Assembly (NCBI RefSeq): GCF_000172635.2
Contig: NC_018632.1
Coordinates: 1,054,001 to 1,118,000, forward strand
Direction of reading: 5' to 3'
DNA: 64,000 nucleotides
Source of the DNA: Alteromonas macleodii ATCC 27126
GTDB lineage: Bacteria > Pseudomonadota > Gammaproteobacteria > Enterobacterales > Alteromonadaceae
Position 1 is the first letter of the stretch. Each line of letters opens with the position of its first letter. Of the stretch, positions 46,282 to 55,800 are shown piece after piece. The notes under the pieces were generated by a model. That model saw only the letters and a list, made by a program, of their open reading frames with translations, ran no database searches and was not told the DNA's origin. Position numbers and translations under genes: made by a program.

Positions 46282-47505
46282 ATGCGTATATCAACGAATC
46301 AAATTTATGATCAAAACATGCGCTCGATTATGCAAAATCAGGGCGATTTGGCAAAGACTCAAGAGCAGCTAGCTTCTGGAAAACGCATTATCACTCCGAG
46401 TGACGACCCCGTTGGTGCGGCAAAAGTATTACGTTTAACCGAAGAAATCGATGAGCTAACCCAATTTCAGCGCAACAATGATCTAGTAACAGGTTCGCTC
46501 GAACAGCAGGAAGCTGTATTGACGAATATTACCAATTCGGTTAACCGTGCTAGAACGCTAGTAATACAGGCAGGCAGCGGTGCTCTAGATTCTCCTGACA
46601 GAAAGGCTATTGGGGCTGAATTAGAACAGATCAAACTTGAAATATTTGATCTTATGAACACTCAAGATGCCGAAGGTAGTTATTTGTATGCGGGTTTTCA
46701 ATCAGGTAACCAAGCGTTTGAATATAACCCCACAGCGACAGACAAAGCTATTACCTTTACCGGTGATGCCGGTGTGAGCTTTGTCCAACTATCTAATAGC
46801 TCAAAGATTCAATCAACCAGTAATGGTTATGAAGTTTTCGAAAACGTGCTTTCACGATATAAATTTTCCACTGATCCTGCTAGTACTGCAGTTGTTAGTG
46901 AAGCATCTGTAAAGCAGCAAGGAACGTTCGACACTTTTTTTGACAAAAATTATGATCCAGTAAATACGGGTAACAATGACTACCGTATAAACTTTTTAGC
47001 TTCAGGACAAGCTGAGTTAGTTAACCAAGGTACAGGCGTTATTGTCGAGTCTGTTGCCTATACTTCAGGTCAGCCATTTACCATTAAAGGAATGGAATTT
47101 GAGGCTACGGCCGTACCTGGAGATAGCATCGATTTGTCTTTAGATGCGCCGGAGAAGAAGAGCATGGCTCAGACACTGCACGAAATACAAGCAGTATTAA
47201 ATGACTCATCGATTGACAGTTTCGAACTACAGGAATCAATTTCAGATGCTTTGGTTGGTTTAGATAATGGCTTAGAAAAATTGTCGCTAGAACACGCTTC
47301 AATCGGAAGCCGTTTAAACATAGCTGAAAGTATTTATGAAAGTAACTTAGATATGGAAATAGCAGCAAAGGCATCACGTTCTTCTATACAAGATACTGAC
47401 TATGCAGAGGCATCAACCGAATTTGCGAAACAAGAAACTGCTTTAAGTGCAGCTCTGGCAACATTTCCACAAGTTACTGAGTTATCCCTATTCAATTTCA
47501 TTTAG
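46282..47505 (+). CDS. flgL: Hook-filament junction protein FlgL (HAP3)
   Basis: The 407-residue protein has the flagellin-like N-terminus (MRISTNQIYDQNM, QLASGKRIITPSDDPVGAA) and a C-terminus with SIQDTDYAEASTEFAKQETAL. It starts 7 bases after flgK and is the last gene before a 609-bp gap that leads to the flagellin genes. Confidence 0.96.
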   Translation: MRISTNQIYDQNMRSIMQNQGDLAKTQEQLASGKRIITPSDDPVGAAKVLRLTEEIDELTQFQRNNDLVTGSLEQQEAVLTNITNSVNRARTLVIQAGSGALDSPDRKAIGAELEQIKLEIFDLMNTQDAEGSYLYAGFQSGNQAFEYNPTATDKAITFTGDAGVSFVQLSNSSKIQSTSNGYEVFENVLSRYKFSTDPASTAVVSEASVKQQGTFDTFFDKNYDPVNTGNNDYRINFLASGQAELVNQGTGVIVESVAYTSGQPFTIKGMEFEATAVPGDSIDLSLDAPEKKSMAQTLHEIQAVLNDSSIDSFELQESISDALVGLDNGLEKLSLEHASIGSRLNIAESIYESNLDMEIAAKASRSSIQDTDYAEASTEFAKQETALSAALATFPQVTELSLFNFI

Positions 47506-48114
47506 AGCAAACCTTCTGGATGTTTAGTTGACCTTAACGACAAATGCCCGGCAAGGGCCTTCTCTTTCCGGCAACTCCATGCCGCAAATAATCTAGATAT
47601 TTTTCTTATTTACTAGCAGACTGTCCCGACAGAAAGGCCAAAAGCATAAGGCTTAATTTTCGCTGGGCGAAAGTCTTGACATGCTTATAGATCATAAACA
47701 AAAAGAATATAAAAATTAAGCTCTAATAACAGCTAATTCATGTTAAAAGCGAAAAAGCGAACGTTTCTAACTTGTTGAAAGTAATGGTTTTGTGTGATTT
47801 TTAGCGGTACTTGATAAAAAAGGTGAGAAAAAAGCTAAAGTAAAATTAAGTAGGGACCGATAAGTATTTATCAGCGGAGAGAAGCAAGAAAGCGCTGACT
47901 GATAAGACTGATGTAAAGAGGTAGTGAGAGGTATAAAGCCTAGAACACCAAACAAATCAGTCAGCAATGGTAAAGAGTAAGTTTACCAAGAGTCTATTGG
48001 TAGTGAGCCAATATTTTGTCAGAAAGCTTCCGACGCTATTTTAAAGCACTTTGTATGCCATCTTGAATTTGAAGTGTTCGAGAGTAAAGCATCTGAAAAA
48101 GTTTGGAGAAAGTA
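47506..48114 (+). promoter_or_regulatory. Gap before flagellin 1: weak hairpins, sigma-28 promoter, long structured leader
   Basis: No gene is visible in these 609 bases. The first 250 bases hold only weak hairpins, for example TTTCGC-TGG-GCGAAA, and no convincing terminator for flgL. A sigma-28 promoter lies at 47836-47863. The remaining about 250 bases would be an unusually long leader that contains a 10-bp perfect inverted repeat (GCTGACTGAT at 47894-47903 and its complement at 47956-47965). Confidence 0.6.
47836..47863 (+). promoter_or_regulatory. Sigma-28 promoter for flagellin 1
   Basis: TAAA (47836-47839) and ACCGATAA (47856-47863) are separated by 16 bases, one more than the usual 15. 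The -10 box matches 7/8. Confidence 0.65.
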
Positions 48115-48933
48115 ATGAGTTTATTCGTAAATACTAATGTGTCGTCACTTAACGCTCAACGCCAGGTGTTCAATGTAAGTAACTCTCTGAGCACGTCATT
48201 TGAACGCCTTTCGTCTGGTTTTCGCATCAACAGTGCAGCCGATGATGCGGCTGGACTTCAAATCAGCGAAAGAATGACATCTCAAGTTCAAGGGCTTGAT
48301 CAAGCAGTCCGCAATGCAAACGATGCCATTTCGGTTGTTCAAACCGCAGAAGGTGCTCTTGATGAGACTACGACTGCCTTGCAACGTATCCGTACACTGG
48401 CAATACAGGCTCAAAACGGCGTTAATACAGCCGAAGATCGCGCTGCACTTTCCTCTGAAATCACAGCACTAAAAGCCGAAATCGATCGTGTTGCAGATAC
48501 GACGCAATTCGCGGGCAAAAACCTCCTAGATGGTACATTTGCTGCAGATTTTTTAGTTGGAGCTAATGCTGGTCAAAGTGTCAACGTCACAATAGGCTCG
48601 GATTATGATTCAACAACTTTGACTGTTACTGGGACTGTAGACAGTGACGCAAATGCTGGAACACTCTTGGGTCAAGTCGATGCGGCTTTGTCAACAATCG
48701 GAACCCAGCGAGCTGACCTTGGTGCCTTGCAGAATCGATTCCAATCAACTATTCGGAATTTGAGTAATATTTCCGAAAATGTTTCAGCCGCCCGTTCAAG
48801 AATTCAGGACACTGATTTCGCGACAGAGACAGCAAATTTAACGCGTAATCAGATAATGCAACAGGCAAGTACGACAGTATTAGCTCAGGCCAACCAAAGA
48901 CCTCAAGCTGCGTTATCACTACTCGGTGGTTAA
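48115..48933 (+). CDS. fliC: Flagellin (copy 1)
   Basis: The 272-residue flagellin begins MSLFVNTNVSSLNAQRQ and has the D0/D1 core (RLSSGFRINSAADDAAGLQISERM, AQNGVNTAEDRAALSSEI) and the C-terminal helix SAARSRIQDTDFATETANLTR. The variable middle is short, so domains D2 and D3 are nearly absent. A TTG at 48103 is in frame but ATG 48115 follows the TTGGAGAAAGTA ribosome site and fits the family. It is nearly identical to copy 2 at 49343. A strong terminator follows. The surface-exposed middle is a likely glycosylation target of the downstream genes. Confidence 0.97.
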   Translation: MSLFVNTNVSSLNAQRQVFNVSNSLSTSFERLSSGFRINSAADDAAGLQISERMTSQVQGLDQAVRNANDAISVVQTAEGALDETTTALQRIRTLAIQAQNGVNTAEDRAALSSEITALKAEIDRVADTTQFAGKNLLDGTFAADFLVGANAGQSVNVTIGSDYDSTTLTVTGTVDSDANAGTLLGQVDAALSTIGTQRADLGALQNRFQSTIRNLSNISENVSAARSRIQDTDFATETANLTRNQIMQQASTTVLAQANQRPQAALSLLGG

Positions 48934-48958
48934 CTTTAAATAGCTTACCGTTCTAATT

Positions 48959-48995
48959 CTAGTTAGCCCCTTTGTAGGGGCTAACTAGTTTGTTT
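48959..48995 (+). terminator. Rho-independent terminator after flagellin 1
   Basis: A perfect 12-bp stem (48959-48970 with 48977-48988), a six-base loop and a TTTGTTTG tail make a strong terminator 26 bases after the stop. Confidence 0.93.
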
Positions 48996-49196
48996 GCGGT
49001 AGACATGGCAATAGTACTTGAACCAGATTATTCACATTTGCGTTTAATACTCTCAAGAAACTCTTCCCCTCACCTATTTTCGTAAACAGAGGGGATTTCG
49101 CTAAAAAGCTGTTGCGTCACCTACATTTTTATTGCTTTAGGCCAATGCGTTAACTTCCTACATAACCATCTTCTTTAAATTTTATTCAATTCGAGC

Positions 49197-49223
49197 TAAA
49201 GATTTTTGCGAAAGCGCCGATAA
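49197..49223 (+). promoter_or_regulatory. Sigma-28 promoter for flagellin 2
   Basis: TAAA-N15-GCCGATAA is a perfect match to the sigma-28 consensus in both boxes and spacing. It leaves a leader of about 115 bases before ATG 49343. Confidence 0.92.
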
Positions 49224-49259
49224 ATACAATGAGAGGCGATGCATCTAAATTTTCTCTGT

Positions 49260-49281
49260 CATCAGGAGTAGTGACCTGATG
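49260..49281 (+). promoter_or_regulatory. Hairpin in the flagellin 2 leader
   Basis: CATCAGG and CCTGATG form a perfect 7-bp stem around AGTAGTGA. A GGA lies at the loop edge, as in CsrA sites. Regulation by CsrA is only a suggestion. Confidence 0.35.
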
Positions 49282-49342
49282 TGAGCACGATTGAAAAGGC
49301 CGTTGTTATCGTAAAAAGCAAAAAACTGTGAAGAGGTAGACT

Positions 49343-50158
49343 ATGTCTTTATTTGTAAATACCAACGTTTCCTCATTGAACGCACAACGCCAACTTTTTG
49401 ACGTAAGCAGTTCATTGAGCACATCATTCGAGCGTTTGTCATCTGGTTTTCGTATTAATAGCGCATCAGACGACGCAGCGGGCCTTCAGATTAGTGAAAG
49501 GATGACATCGCAGGTTCAAGGTCTTGATCAAGCCGTTCGTAACGCTAACGACGCAATATCAGTAGTACAAACTGCTGAAGGTGCGTTGGATGAATCTACG
49601 ACAGCATTACAACGTATTCGTACATTGGCTATACAGGCCCAAAATGGAGTTAACTCAAGTGAAGACAGAGCGGCATTGTCCTCAGAAATAACTGCGCTAA
49701 AAAATGAAATTACCCGCATAGCAGATGAGACCGAGTTTGCGGGAAAAAATCTTCTTGACGGAACTTTTTCTGCTGATTTCTTAGTAGGAGCTAACGCTGG
49801 GCAATCTGTTACTGTAGCCATAAGCTCTGATTTTGATGCTACAGCACTTACTGTCTCTGGTACGGTAGACTCCGACGCAAATGCGGGTACACTGTTAGGA
49901 CAGGTTGATGCAGCTCTGTCAACTATTGGCACGCAACGCGCGGACCTTGGTGCTTTACAAAATCGTTTTCAGTCAACCATCCGTAACTTAAGTAATATTT
50001 CTGAAAATGTTTCAGCTGCCCGATCTCGGATTCAAGATACTGATTTTGCTACTGAAACCGCAAACCTGACACGTAATCAGATAATGCAGCAAGCTTCGTT
50101 ATCTGTACTTAGCCAGGCAAACCAGCGTCCTCAAGCGGCGCTCTCATTACTAGGTTAG
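49343..50158 (+). CDS. fliC: Flagellin (copy 2)
   Basis: The 271-residue flagellin is almost the same as copy 1 in the N- and C-terminal cores and differs mainly in the short middle (TFSADFLVGANAGQSVTVAIS, quoted in part) and at the last residues (LSVLSQANQ in place of TTVLAQANQ). It starts behind GAAGAGGTAGACT. Its perfect sigma-28 promoter and its own terminator make it a separate unit. Paired flagellins are usual in polar-flagellated Alteromonas and Vibrio relatives. Confidence 0.97.
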   Translation: MSLFVNTNVSSLNAQRQLFDVSSSLSTSFERLSSGFRINSASDDAAGLQISERMTSQVQGLDQAVRNANDAISVVQTAEGALDESTTALQRIRTLAIQAQNGVNSSEDRAALSSEITALKNEITRIADETEFAGKNLLDGTFSADFLVGANAGQSVTVAISSDFDATALTVSGTVDSDANAGTLLGQVDAALSTIGTQRADLGALQNRFQSTIRNLSNISENVSAARSRIQDTDFATETANLTRNQIMQQASLSVLSQANQRPQAALSLLG

Positions 50159-50186
50159 GTAAATCGTCAATTATTGTTCTAGAATA

Positions 50187-50221
50187 ACGGAGTATACTAA
50201 TTTTAGATACTCCGTCTTTTT
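50187..50221 (+). terminator. Rho-independent terminator after flagellin 2
   Basis: A 9-bp perfect stem (50187-50195 with 50207-50215) is followed by CTTTTT. It lies 28 bases after the flagellin stop and just before flaG. Confidence 0.9.
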
Positions 50222-50235
50222 AGGGAGGGGTTTAG

Positions 50236-50676
50236 GTGGATATTCAAAGCCCGTTTAACGCTCAAAGTATGTTTCGAAAAGACAACATTGATGAGCCCAC
50301 AGCGTTTGATAGAAATAAACTTTCAGAAGAAAGAGCCGAAATCAGTGACTCAGTTTTCGGCAAAAAAGCTCTTGATGTTAAAGTTTCTAGTTTGGAAGGC
50401 GATAAAGATGAAAAGGAAACTTTACTGGACAATACTTTACAACTTGATGAAGCCGTTAAAAAAGTATCAGATTTTTTAAGTGCTCAAAACAGGGATTTAC
50501 TATTTAATGTCGACGAACAGACTCAAAGAACGGTTGTGACAGTCAAAGATTCAAGCAGTGGCGAAGTTATTAGGCAAATCCCTTCAGAAGAAGTTTTAAA
50601 ACTGGCTGATAGAATACAAGAGTTGCAGCAAGACGTCGGAAATAGTATTGGTATTTTTATTAATAGCGAAATATAG
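50236..50676 (+). CDS. flaG: Flagellar protein FlaG
   Basis: The 146-residue protein has the FlaG core in its second half (DEAVKKVSDFLSAQNRDLLF, RTVVTVKDSSSGEVIRQIPS, EEVLKLADRIQEL). FlaG affects filament length in Vibrio and Pseudomonas; its mechanism is not clear. It starts with GTG 50236 behind AGGGAGGGG. It is the first gene of the flaG-fliD-fliS group. Confidence 0.93.
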   Translation: MDIQSPFNAQSMFRKDNIDEPTAFDRNKLSEERAEISDSVFGKKALDVKVSSLEGDKDEKETLLDNTLQLDEAVKKVSDFLSAQNRDLLFNVDEQTQRTVVTVKDSSSGEVIRQIPSEEVLKLADRIQELQQDVGNSIGIFINSEI

Positions 50677-50687
50677 CGGGATTTAAA

Positions 50688-52118
50688 ATGACTATTCAAT
50701 CTTTAGGTGTCGGTTCTGGGTTAGCGTTAGATAGCTTGGTAGAGCAGTTAATAACGGCTGAACGTCAGCCTAAAGAAGATAGGCTCAATGCAAAAGAAGA
50801 AAATATTGAATCTGAAATATCTGGCTTAGGCAAAATTAAGTCTAAGTTGTCGGAGTTTCAAGATGTTGTAGACGAACTAAAAAGCGATCGGGAAATTAAC
50901 GGGCGTGAGCCAAAAGTTACAAACCCTACTGAAGACTTAGATGTATTATCAGCCGAATCGGCAAATTCTGCTTTAAGAGGCTCATACGACATTAAAGTCT
51001 CTCAACTGGCTTCAGGAAGTAGAATAACCACAGATGAAGGTGCTTTTTCTTCTAGCTCAGACAACTTATTAACGTCTGGAAGTGGTTCATTGACATTTAG
51101 TGTTGGTACTGAAAAATCCTTCACAGTATCTGTTGGCGCGGACACATCTCTTGCTGATTTAAGGGAATTAATAAACGACAACGAGGACAATTTTGGTGTA
51201 ACAGCTAATATTATCGAAACCGGAACAAGCGCTGGCCCTCGCCTGGTGTTTCTTTCAAGTGAAACTGGATCTGGAAATGATTTGGTTATTACGAATGACA
51301 CCGGCACACCTGAACTTGATAAATTATCAACCACTGGTGGAAGCAGTAATATCAATCCAAGCAATATAGAGAACGCCAGAAACGCAATAGCCTCAGTAGA
51401 TGGGATAGAAGTTCAAAGTCAAACTAACAAATTTGAGAATACGATACAAAATGTTATTTTTACCGTGGAGGAGCTTTCACCAAAGCAAGCCGATGGTGAA
51501 CTGAGTGCGTCGAAATTAACAATCGGTTTTGATAAAGAAGGTTTAGAGGAAAAAATCCGTGAGTTTGTCGATGGCTATAATAGCCTTGTGGACGAGCTCG
51601 AAAAGCAAAGTAAGTATGGTGCCTCTGCTTTGGAGGATGATGGAGCACTCGCTGGCGACTCTATGATTAGAGGGATAAAAGCTGGAATCGCTTCAATTGT
51701 CGGGGGAAATATCTCTTCTTCATCATTGGGTGGACTTTTCTCTCTCGGTGTAGAGTTGAACAAAGATGGTAGATTAGAAATTAGCTCGACCGACTTTGGA
51801 GTTGGCTCTGGTGAAGACCGACTTGAAAATGCGTTGGAAGATAATTTTGATGACATCGCCTTACTTTTTACTGATGAGAGTGAAGGGATAGCGAATCAAT
51901 TATCAACCTATTTAGAGCAATATACATCTTCAAGTGGCCTATTAAATGCTCGTGAAAAATCAGCAAAGGAAGAGCGTGAGAGAGTATATGATGCGAGAGA
52001 GTCATTAGAATTGAGAATGATAAGTTACGAATCTCTTTTAAGAGACAGATATTTGAATTTAGACCAAACGGTTGCTCAGCTAAATCAAACTGGCGCAGCC
52101 TTGTTTTCTATACTTTAG
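50688..52118 (+). CDS. fliD: Filament cap protein FliD (HAP2)
   Basis: The 476-residue cap protein has an N-terminal helix with GVGSGLALDSLVEQLITAERQP, a FliD-N region, and a C-terminal FliD region (KIREFVDGYNSLVDELEKQS, LESYESLLRDRYLNL-like end). The pentameric cap folds flagellin at the filament tip. It starts 11 bases after flaG and 15 bases before fliS. Confidence 0.96.
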   Translation: MTIQSLGVGSGLALDSLVEQLITAERQPKEDRLNAKEENIESEISGLGKIKSKLSEFQDVVDELKSDREINGREPKVTNPTEDLDVLSAESANSALRGSYDIKVSQLASGSRITTDEGAFSSSSDNLLTSGSGSLTFSVGTEKSFTVSVGADTSLADLRELINDNEDNFGVTANIIETGTSAGPRLVFLSSETGSGNDLVITNDTGTPELDKLSTTGGSSNINPSNIENARNAIASVDGIEVQSQTNKFENTIQNVIFTVEELSPKQADGELSASKLTIGFDKEGLEEKIREFVDGYNSLVDELEKQSKYGASALEDDGALAGDSMIRGIKAGIASIVGGNISSSSLGGLFSLGVELNKDGRLEISSTDFGVGSGEDRLENALEDNFDDIALLFTDESEGIANQLSTYLEQYTSSSGLLNAREKSAKEERERVYDARESLELRMISYESLLRDRYLNLDQTVAQLNQTGAALFSIL

Positions 52119-52133
52119 TAGTTCGAGGGTAGA

Positions 52134-52565
52134 GTGGTGGCTTTAAAAGGTATTAGTGCCTACAAAAAGGGCAATCTAAAACAAGATATTGCAAATGCGG
52201 ACCCGCATAAGTTAACTCTTATGCTATTTCAGGGAGCATTAGACAGAATTGCTTACGCTAAAGGTGCGATGGCGCGTAAAGAGTACGCACAAAAGTCAGA
52301 GCATATATCCAGAGCGAGCTCTATTCTCATTCACTTGAGAGATACTCTGGATTTGGATGTCGGTGGTGAGTTAAGTGAGAATTTGTTTAGTCTCTATAAC
52401 TACATGATAGAGCGTCTCACTGATGCCCATACTCAAAACGATCAAATGCAACTCGATGAAGTTTCATCATTGCTAGGCCCCATACGTGATGCTTGGTTAG
52501 AAATTCCTGCTGAAGCCAAAGAAGAAGCCTACAGGCTGCAGAATGATAAGAAACAAGCGCTATAG
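52134..52565 (+). CDS. fliS: Flagellin export chaperone FliS
   Basis: The 143-residue helical protein has the FliS signature (HKLTLMLFQGALDRIAYAKGAM, EHISRASSILIHLRDTLD, LYNYMIERLTDAH). It binds the flagellin C-terminus before export. The start is the tandem GTG at 52134 or 52137 behind GAGGGTAGA. The next gene starts at the base after its stop. Confidence 0.94.
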   Translation: MVALKGISAYKKGNLKQDIANADPHKLTLMLFQGALDRIAYAKGAMARKEYAQKSEHISRASSILIHLRDTLDLDVGGELSENLFSLYNYMIERLTDAHTQNDQMQLDEVSSLLGPIRDAWLEIPAEAKEEAYRLQNDKKQAL

Positions 52566-52877
52566 ATGATAGATAACTTCAATCATGCTCACACACCTCT
52601 TTTCTTAAAAAAGCTGAACGCTAAATTAGCCGATAATTTGAAAGTTCAAGATCGAATTGATTCAGACGAACACTTAAAAAGGCTGGTGACGTTAAGACAT
52701 AAGCTTGTTATGCGAGCGTTAAAACAATTACCTTCTTCAAAACTTAGTTCATTTGCCAAAAACGAGCTAATTGTTAATGAATTCTTAGAAAACTTTATAA
52801 AAGAATTGCGATCTCAAATTAAAAATAATCTCGTTGAATTATCTAGGGCCAAAAAAGCAGCGAAGAGTTATGAATAA
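52566..52877 (+). CDS. Small helical protein in the fliT position
   Basis: The 103-residue protein is Lys- and Leu-rich and predicted helical (HLKRLVTLRHKLVMRALKQL, NFIKELRSQIKNNLVELSRAK). It starts directly after the fliS stop and ends 2 bases before the next gene, so it is translated in the same unit. fliT, a FliD chaperone, normally sits here, and size and charge fit, but sequence similarity to FliT is not clear to me. Function is inferred from position only. Confidence 0.65.
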   Translation: MIDNFNHAHTPLFLKKLNAKLADNLKVQDRIDSDEHLKRLVTLRHKLVMRALKQLPSSKLSSFAKNELIVNEFLENFIKELRSQIKNNLVELSRAKKAAKSYE

Positions 52878-52879
52878 TA

Positions 52880-55800
52880 ATGCTTAAAGATATAAAGTAT
52901 TTTATTGATCAAGATACCGAGCGGCAAGAGCAGTTAGAGGTATCATGGTCGAACAAGATAAAAGAGAATAGGTTGGCTAGTTTAGATGTATTCAAACAAA
53001 CAATGCCAAATATTTATCAAGTCTTAAATAGCGCTAAAGAATATCCAGAAAGTGTTTTTGTAAACAAAGAGGGCGAATTAGACATTGTAAACATTTCCAC
53101 AGGAAAGGCGTTTTATGGACATGATGTTAATAAAAGCATTTCTAACCATCTGGAAAGGTTTTCAGCAAATCCTCATGTAGTTTCCTTTAATTCATCGAGT
53201 AAGGTTGAGAGTTTACCCCGAGAAATTGAAGTGTTGGTTGTGTTTGGTCTTGGCCTTGGCCAGCATTTAATACCACTTCTGCAAAATTATAAAATAAAGC
53301 ATCTTGTCATATACGAGCCCAACTTAGGTTATCTTGACTGTTCGTTATCATCAGGTATATGGAAACAGGTTTTCGAAATTGCTGCAGTGAAGAAAACAGG
53401 AGTCTATCTGCAAACACAGCTAGAGCCGAGAAGAATACTAGTGGAATTTGGTGAGTTGTATGATTTTTCGCCTTTTAGACATATCTATGTGTATCAGCAT
53501 TATCACTCAGAACTTTTTGACAATACGATAGCCTATTTATCCACAGTAACACTTAATGAATTAGGTTCCATGCTACGGCGTCCGCTTCTTAAACGAACGC
53601 ATGTTGATAGTCTAGTGCCTTGGCCGCCGATCGTAAGATCTCGAGAGTGGTCAGATGAGCACCTGAACGAAAAGAGATATCAAAAGAACCTCGAAATATT
53701 CTCTTTGTTCTTTCCGGATATTGCAAACGAATTTCGTCAGTATAAAGCTAATAAATGGAAGCCGTTAGCAAATGCTAGTGGAGAAGTGAATATTTTCCAT
53801 ATAGAGACAAATTCTGCTCTTTACGGTGACTCGCCGGTGGACATGGAGCATGAGGCCTATAATGCTTTCGTCAAAGCACCTACAAAAGAGCGGCTCGCGT
53901 TAACTTCTAAACAAGGAAAATCATATTCTCATTCTCACCAACGAATGGTTAAAAAAATTGAAAAACTATTTAAAGGGCTCTCGGCAGATGAAGAAAGCTT
54001 ACCTGACGAGGTGCGTGCGTTACTTTTGTTTGGTATAGGGGCAGGCTACAAGCTTCAAGAATTATACTCGAATTTCGAAATAGATTCTCTTTTCATTTGC
54101 GAACCTAATCGAGACTTTTTCTATGCATCTTTGTACGCCATAGACTGGAATACTATTTTTACCAAAGCTAATGAATGCAATAAACGAATCTATTTAAATA
54201 TTGGTGACGATGGTTCCAATTTAGCCAAAGATTTGTTAACTCAGTTACACGCTATTGGCACTCATATAATAGAGTCCATGTATTTTTCTCAAGGCTATGA
54301 TAACGAAAAGTTAAAACCTGCTATAAACAACTTACATGAAGAGTTGAGGGGGATTATAGCCCTTGGGGAGTATTTTGATTACTCAAGATATGACGTTGCT
54401 CATGCCAAATGGGCGATTGAGAATGGTGTTCGAATTTTTGATAAGAGCCAACAAGAGCCCCTTGTAAATGAATTGGCTGAGACTCCTGTCTTTATAATAG
54501 GAAATGGCCCGTCGCTTGATACATTAATGCCTACAATCGTAGCTAAAAAAGAGAAAGCTATAATAATTTCTTGTGGTACAGCGCTACAGGCTCTTTATAA
54601 AAATAATATTACCCCTGATTTCCATGCAGAAATAGAGAATTGCAGAGCAACTTTTGATTGGGCTGTGCGCATAGGAGATATCGAATTTCTTAAGACTGTT
54701 AATTTGATAAGTTGCTGTGGGGTACATCCAGACACGATAGGTCTGTACAAGGATACATTTTTAAGTATGAAAGAAGGAGCTGCTTCAACGGAAATTATAA
54801 AAGAGCTATTGAATGATTTTAATTACCCAGAGTTGAAGTTTGCATATCCTACAGTTGCCAATTTTGCGATAAACTTCGCGCTAAGCGCTGGTTTTAAACA
54901 ACTGTATCTATTAGGTATTGATCTTGGTTTTGTTGATGATAAGTATCATCATTCTCAATACTCAGGGTATTATGAAAACGGCTTAGAGTTATATAGTTAT
55001 GCAACTCGAGCAAATTCTTCATTACTGGTGAGAGGAAACTTTAGACCATACGTATCTACTAAATATGAATTTAATTTGGCAAGAAAAGTACTTGAAAAAG
55101 CCATATCGGCTTTTCCGAAAGCTGATGTTTTCAATTTAAATGATGGTGCATTCATAGATGGCGCATTATCACTTTCCCCTGATGAGGTTCTCACCCTTAG
55201 TTCGAGTGACGATAAAAAAAGAGCTTTGGATTGGGTTATAAACAAAGCCCATAATCCTATTCTTGATAAAAGTTTTAAAAGTAAATTTGATACTAGATTT
55301 AATAATGCAATGCTGATTAATGAAGTCCAAGGTTTTACTAATCTACTCTTCAATGAGGGGATAACAAAAGAGCGCATAAAAAGACTTGTCGAATTGCAAA
55401 GAGAATTTGTTGTGGACTCCTTCTTAAATAGACACTCTATTTTTCTTTACTATTATAACGGAAGTGTAAATTATATAAACGGAATTTTAAGTAAGTTACT
55501 TTGTCTGAGAAATGAATTTTATTTCAATGAGAAGGCAAGTTTCGTGTTAAATGTGTGGAAAAAATTCATCGAAGATACTTTGGTAAGTTTATCTATTTAT
55601 CCAGATGAATTTGATGCCGTCACTACTTTTACACTTGATAGACAAAAAAAAGCTTTGAAAAACTTCTTAAATGAGAAACGAATAAATTTTTACAGTAAAA
55701 CCAGTAGTGAGGTTGATGGCTTTTATAAAAGAAATGTTCTTAAAAGTTTTCAGGATGAAAAAAATACGTTGAATTATCAAATAGAAGTTTTGCATGATTT

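Larger units (their letters stand above)
48934..49342 (+). promoter_or_regulatory. Gap between the flagellins: terminator, sigma-28 promoter, leader hairpin
   Basis: The 409-bp gap holds a 12-bp terminator (48959-48988), about 200 bases in which I see nothing, a perfect sigma-28 promoter (49197-49223), and a leader with a 7-bp hairpin (49260-49281) before flagellin 2. Confidence 0.7.
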
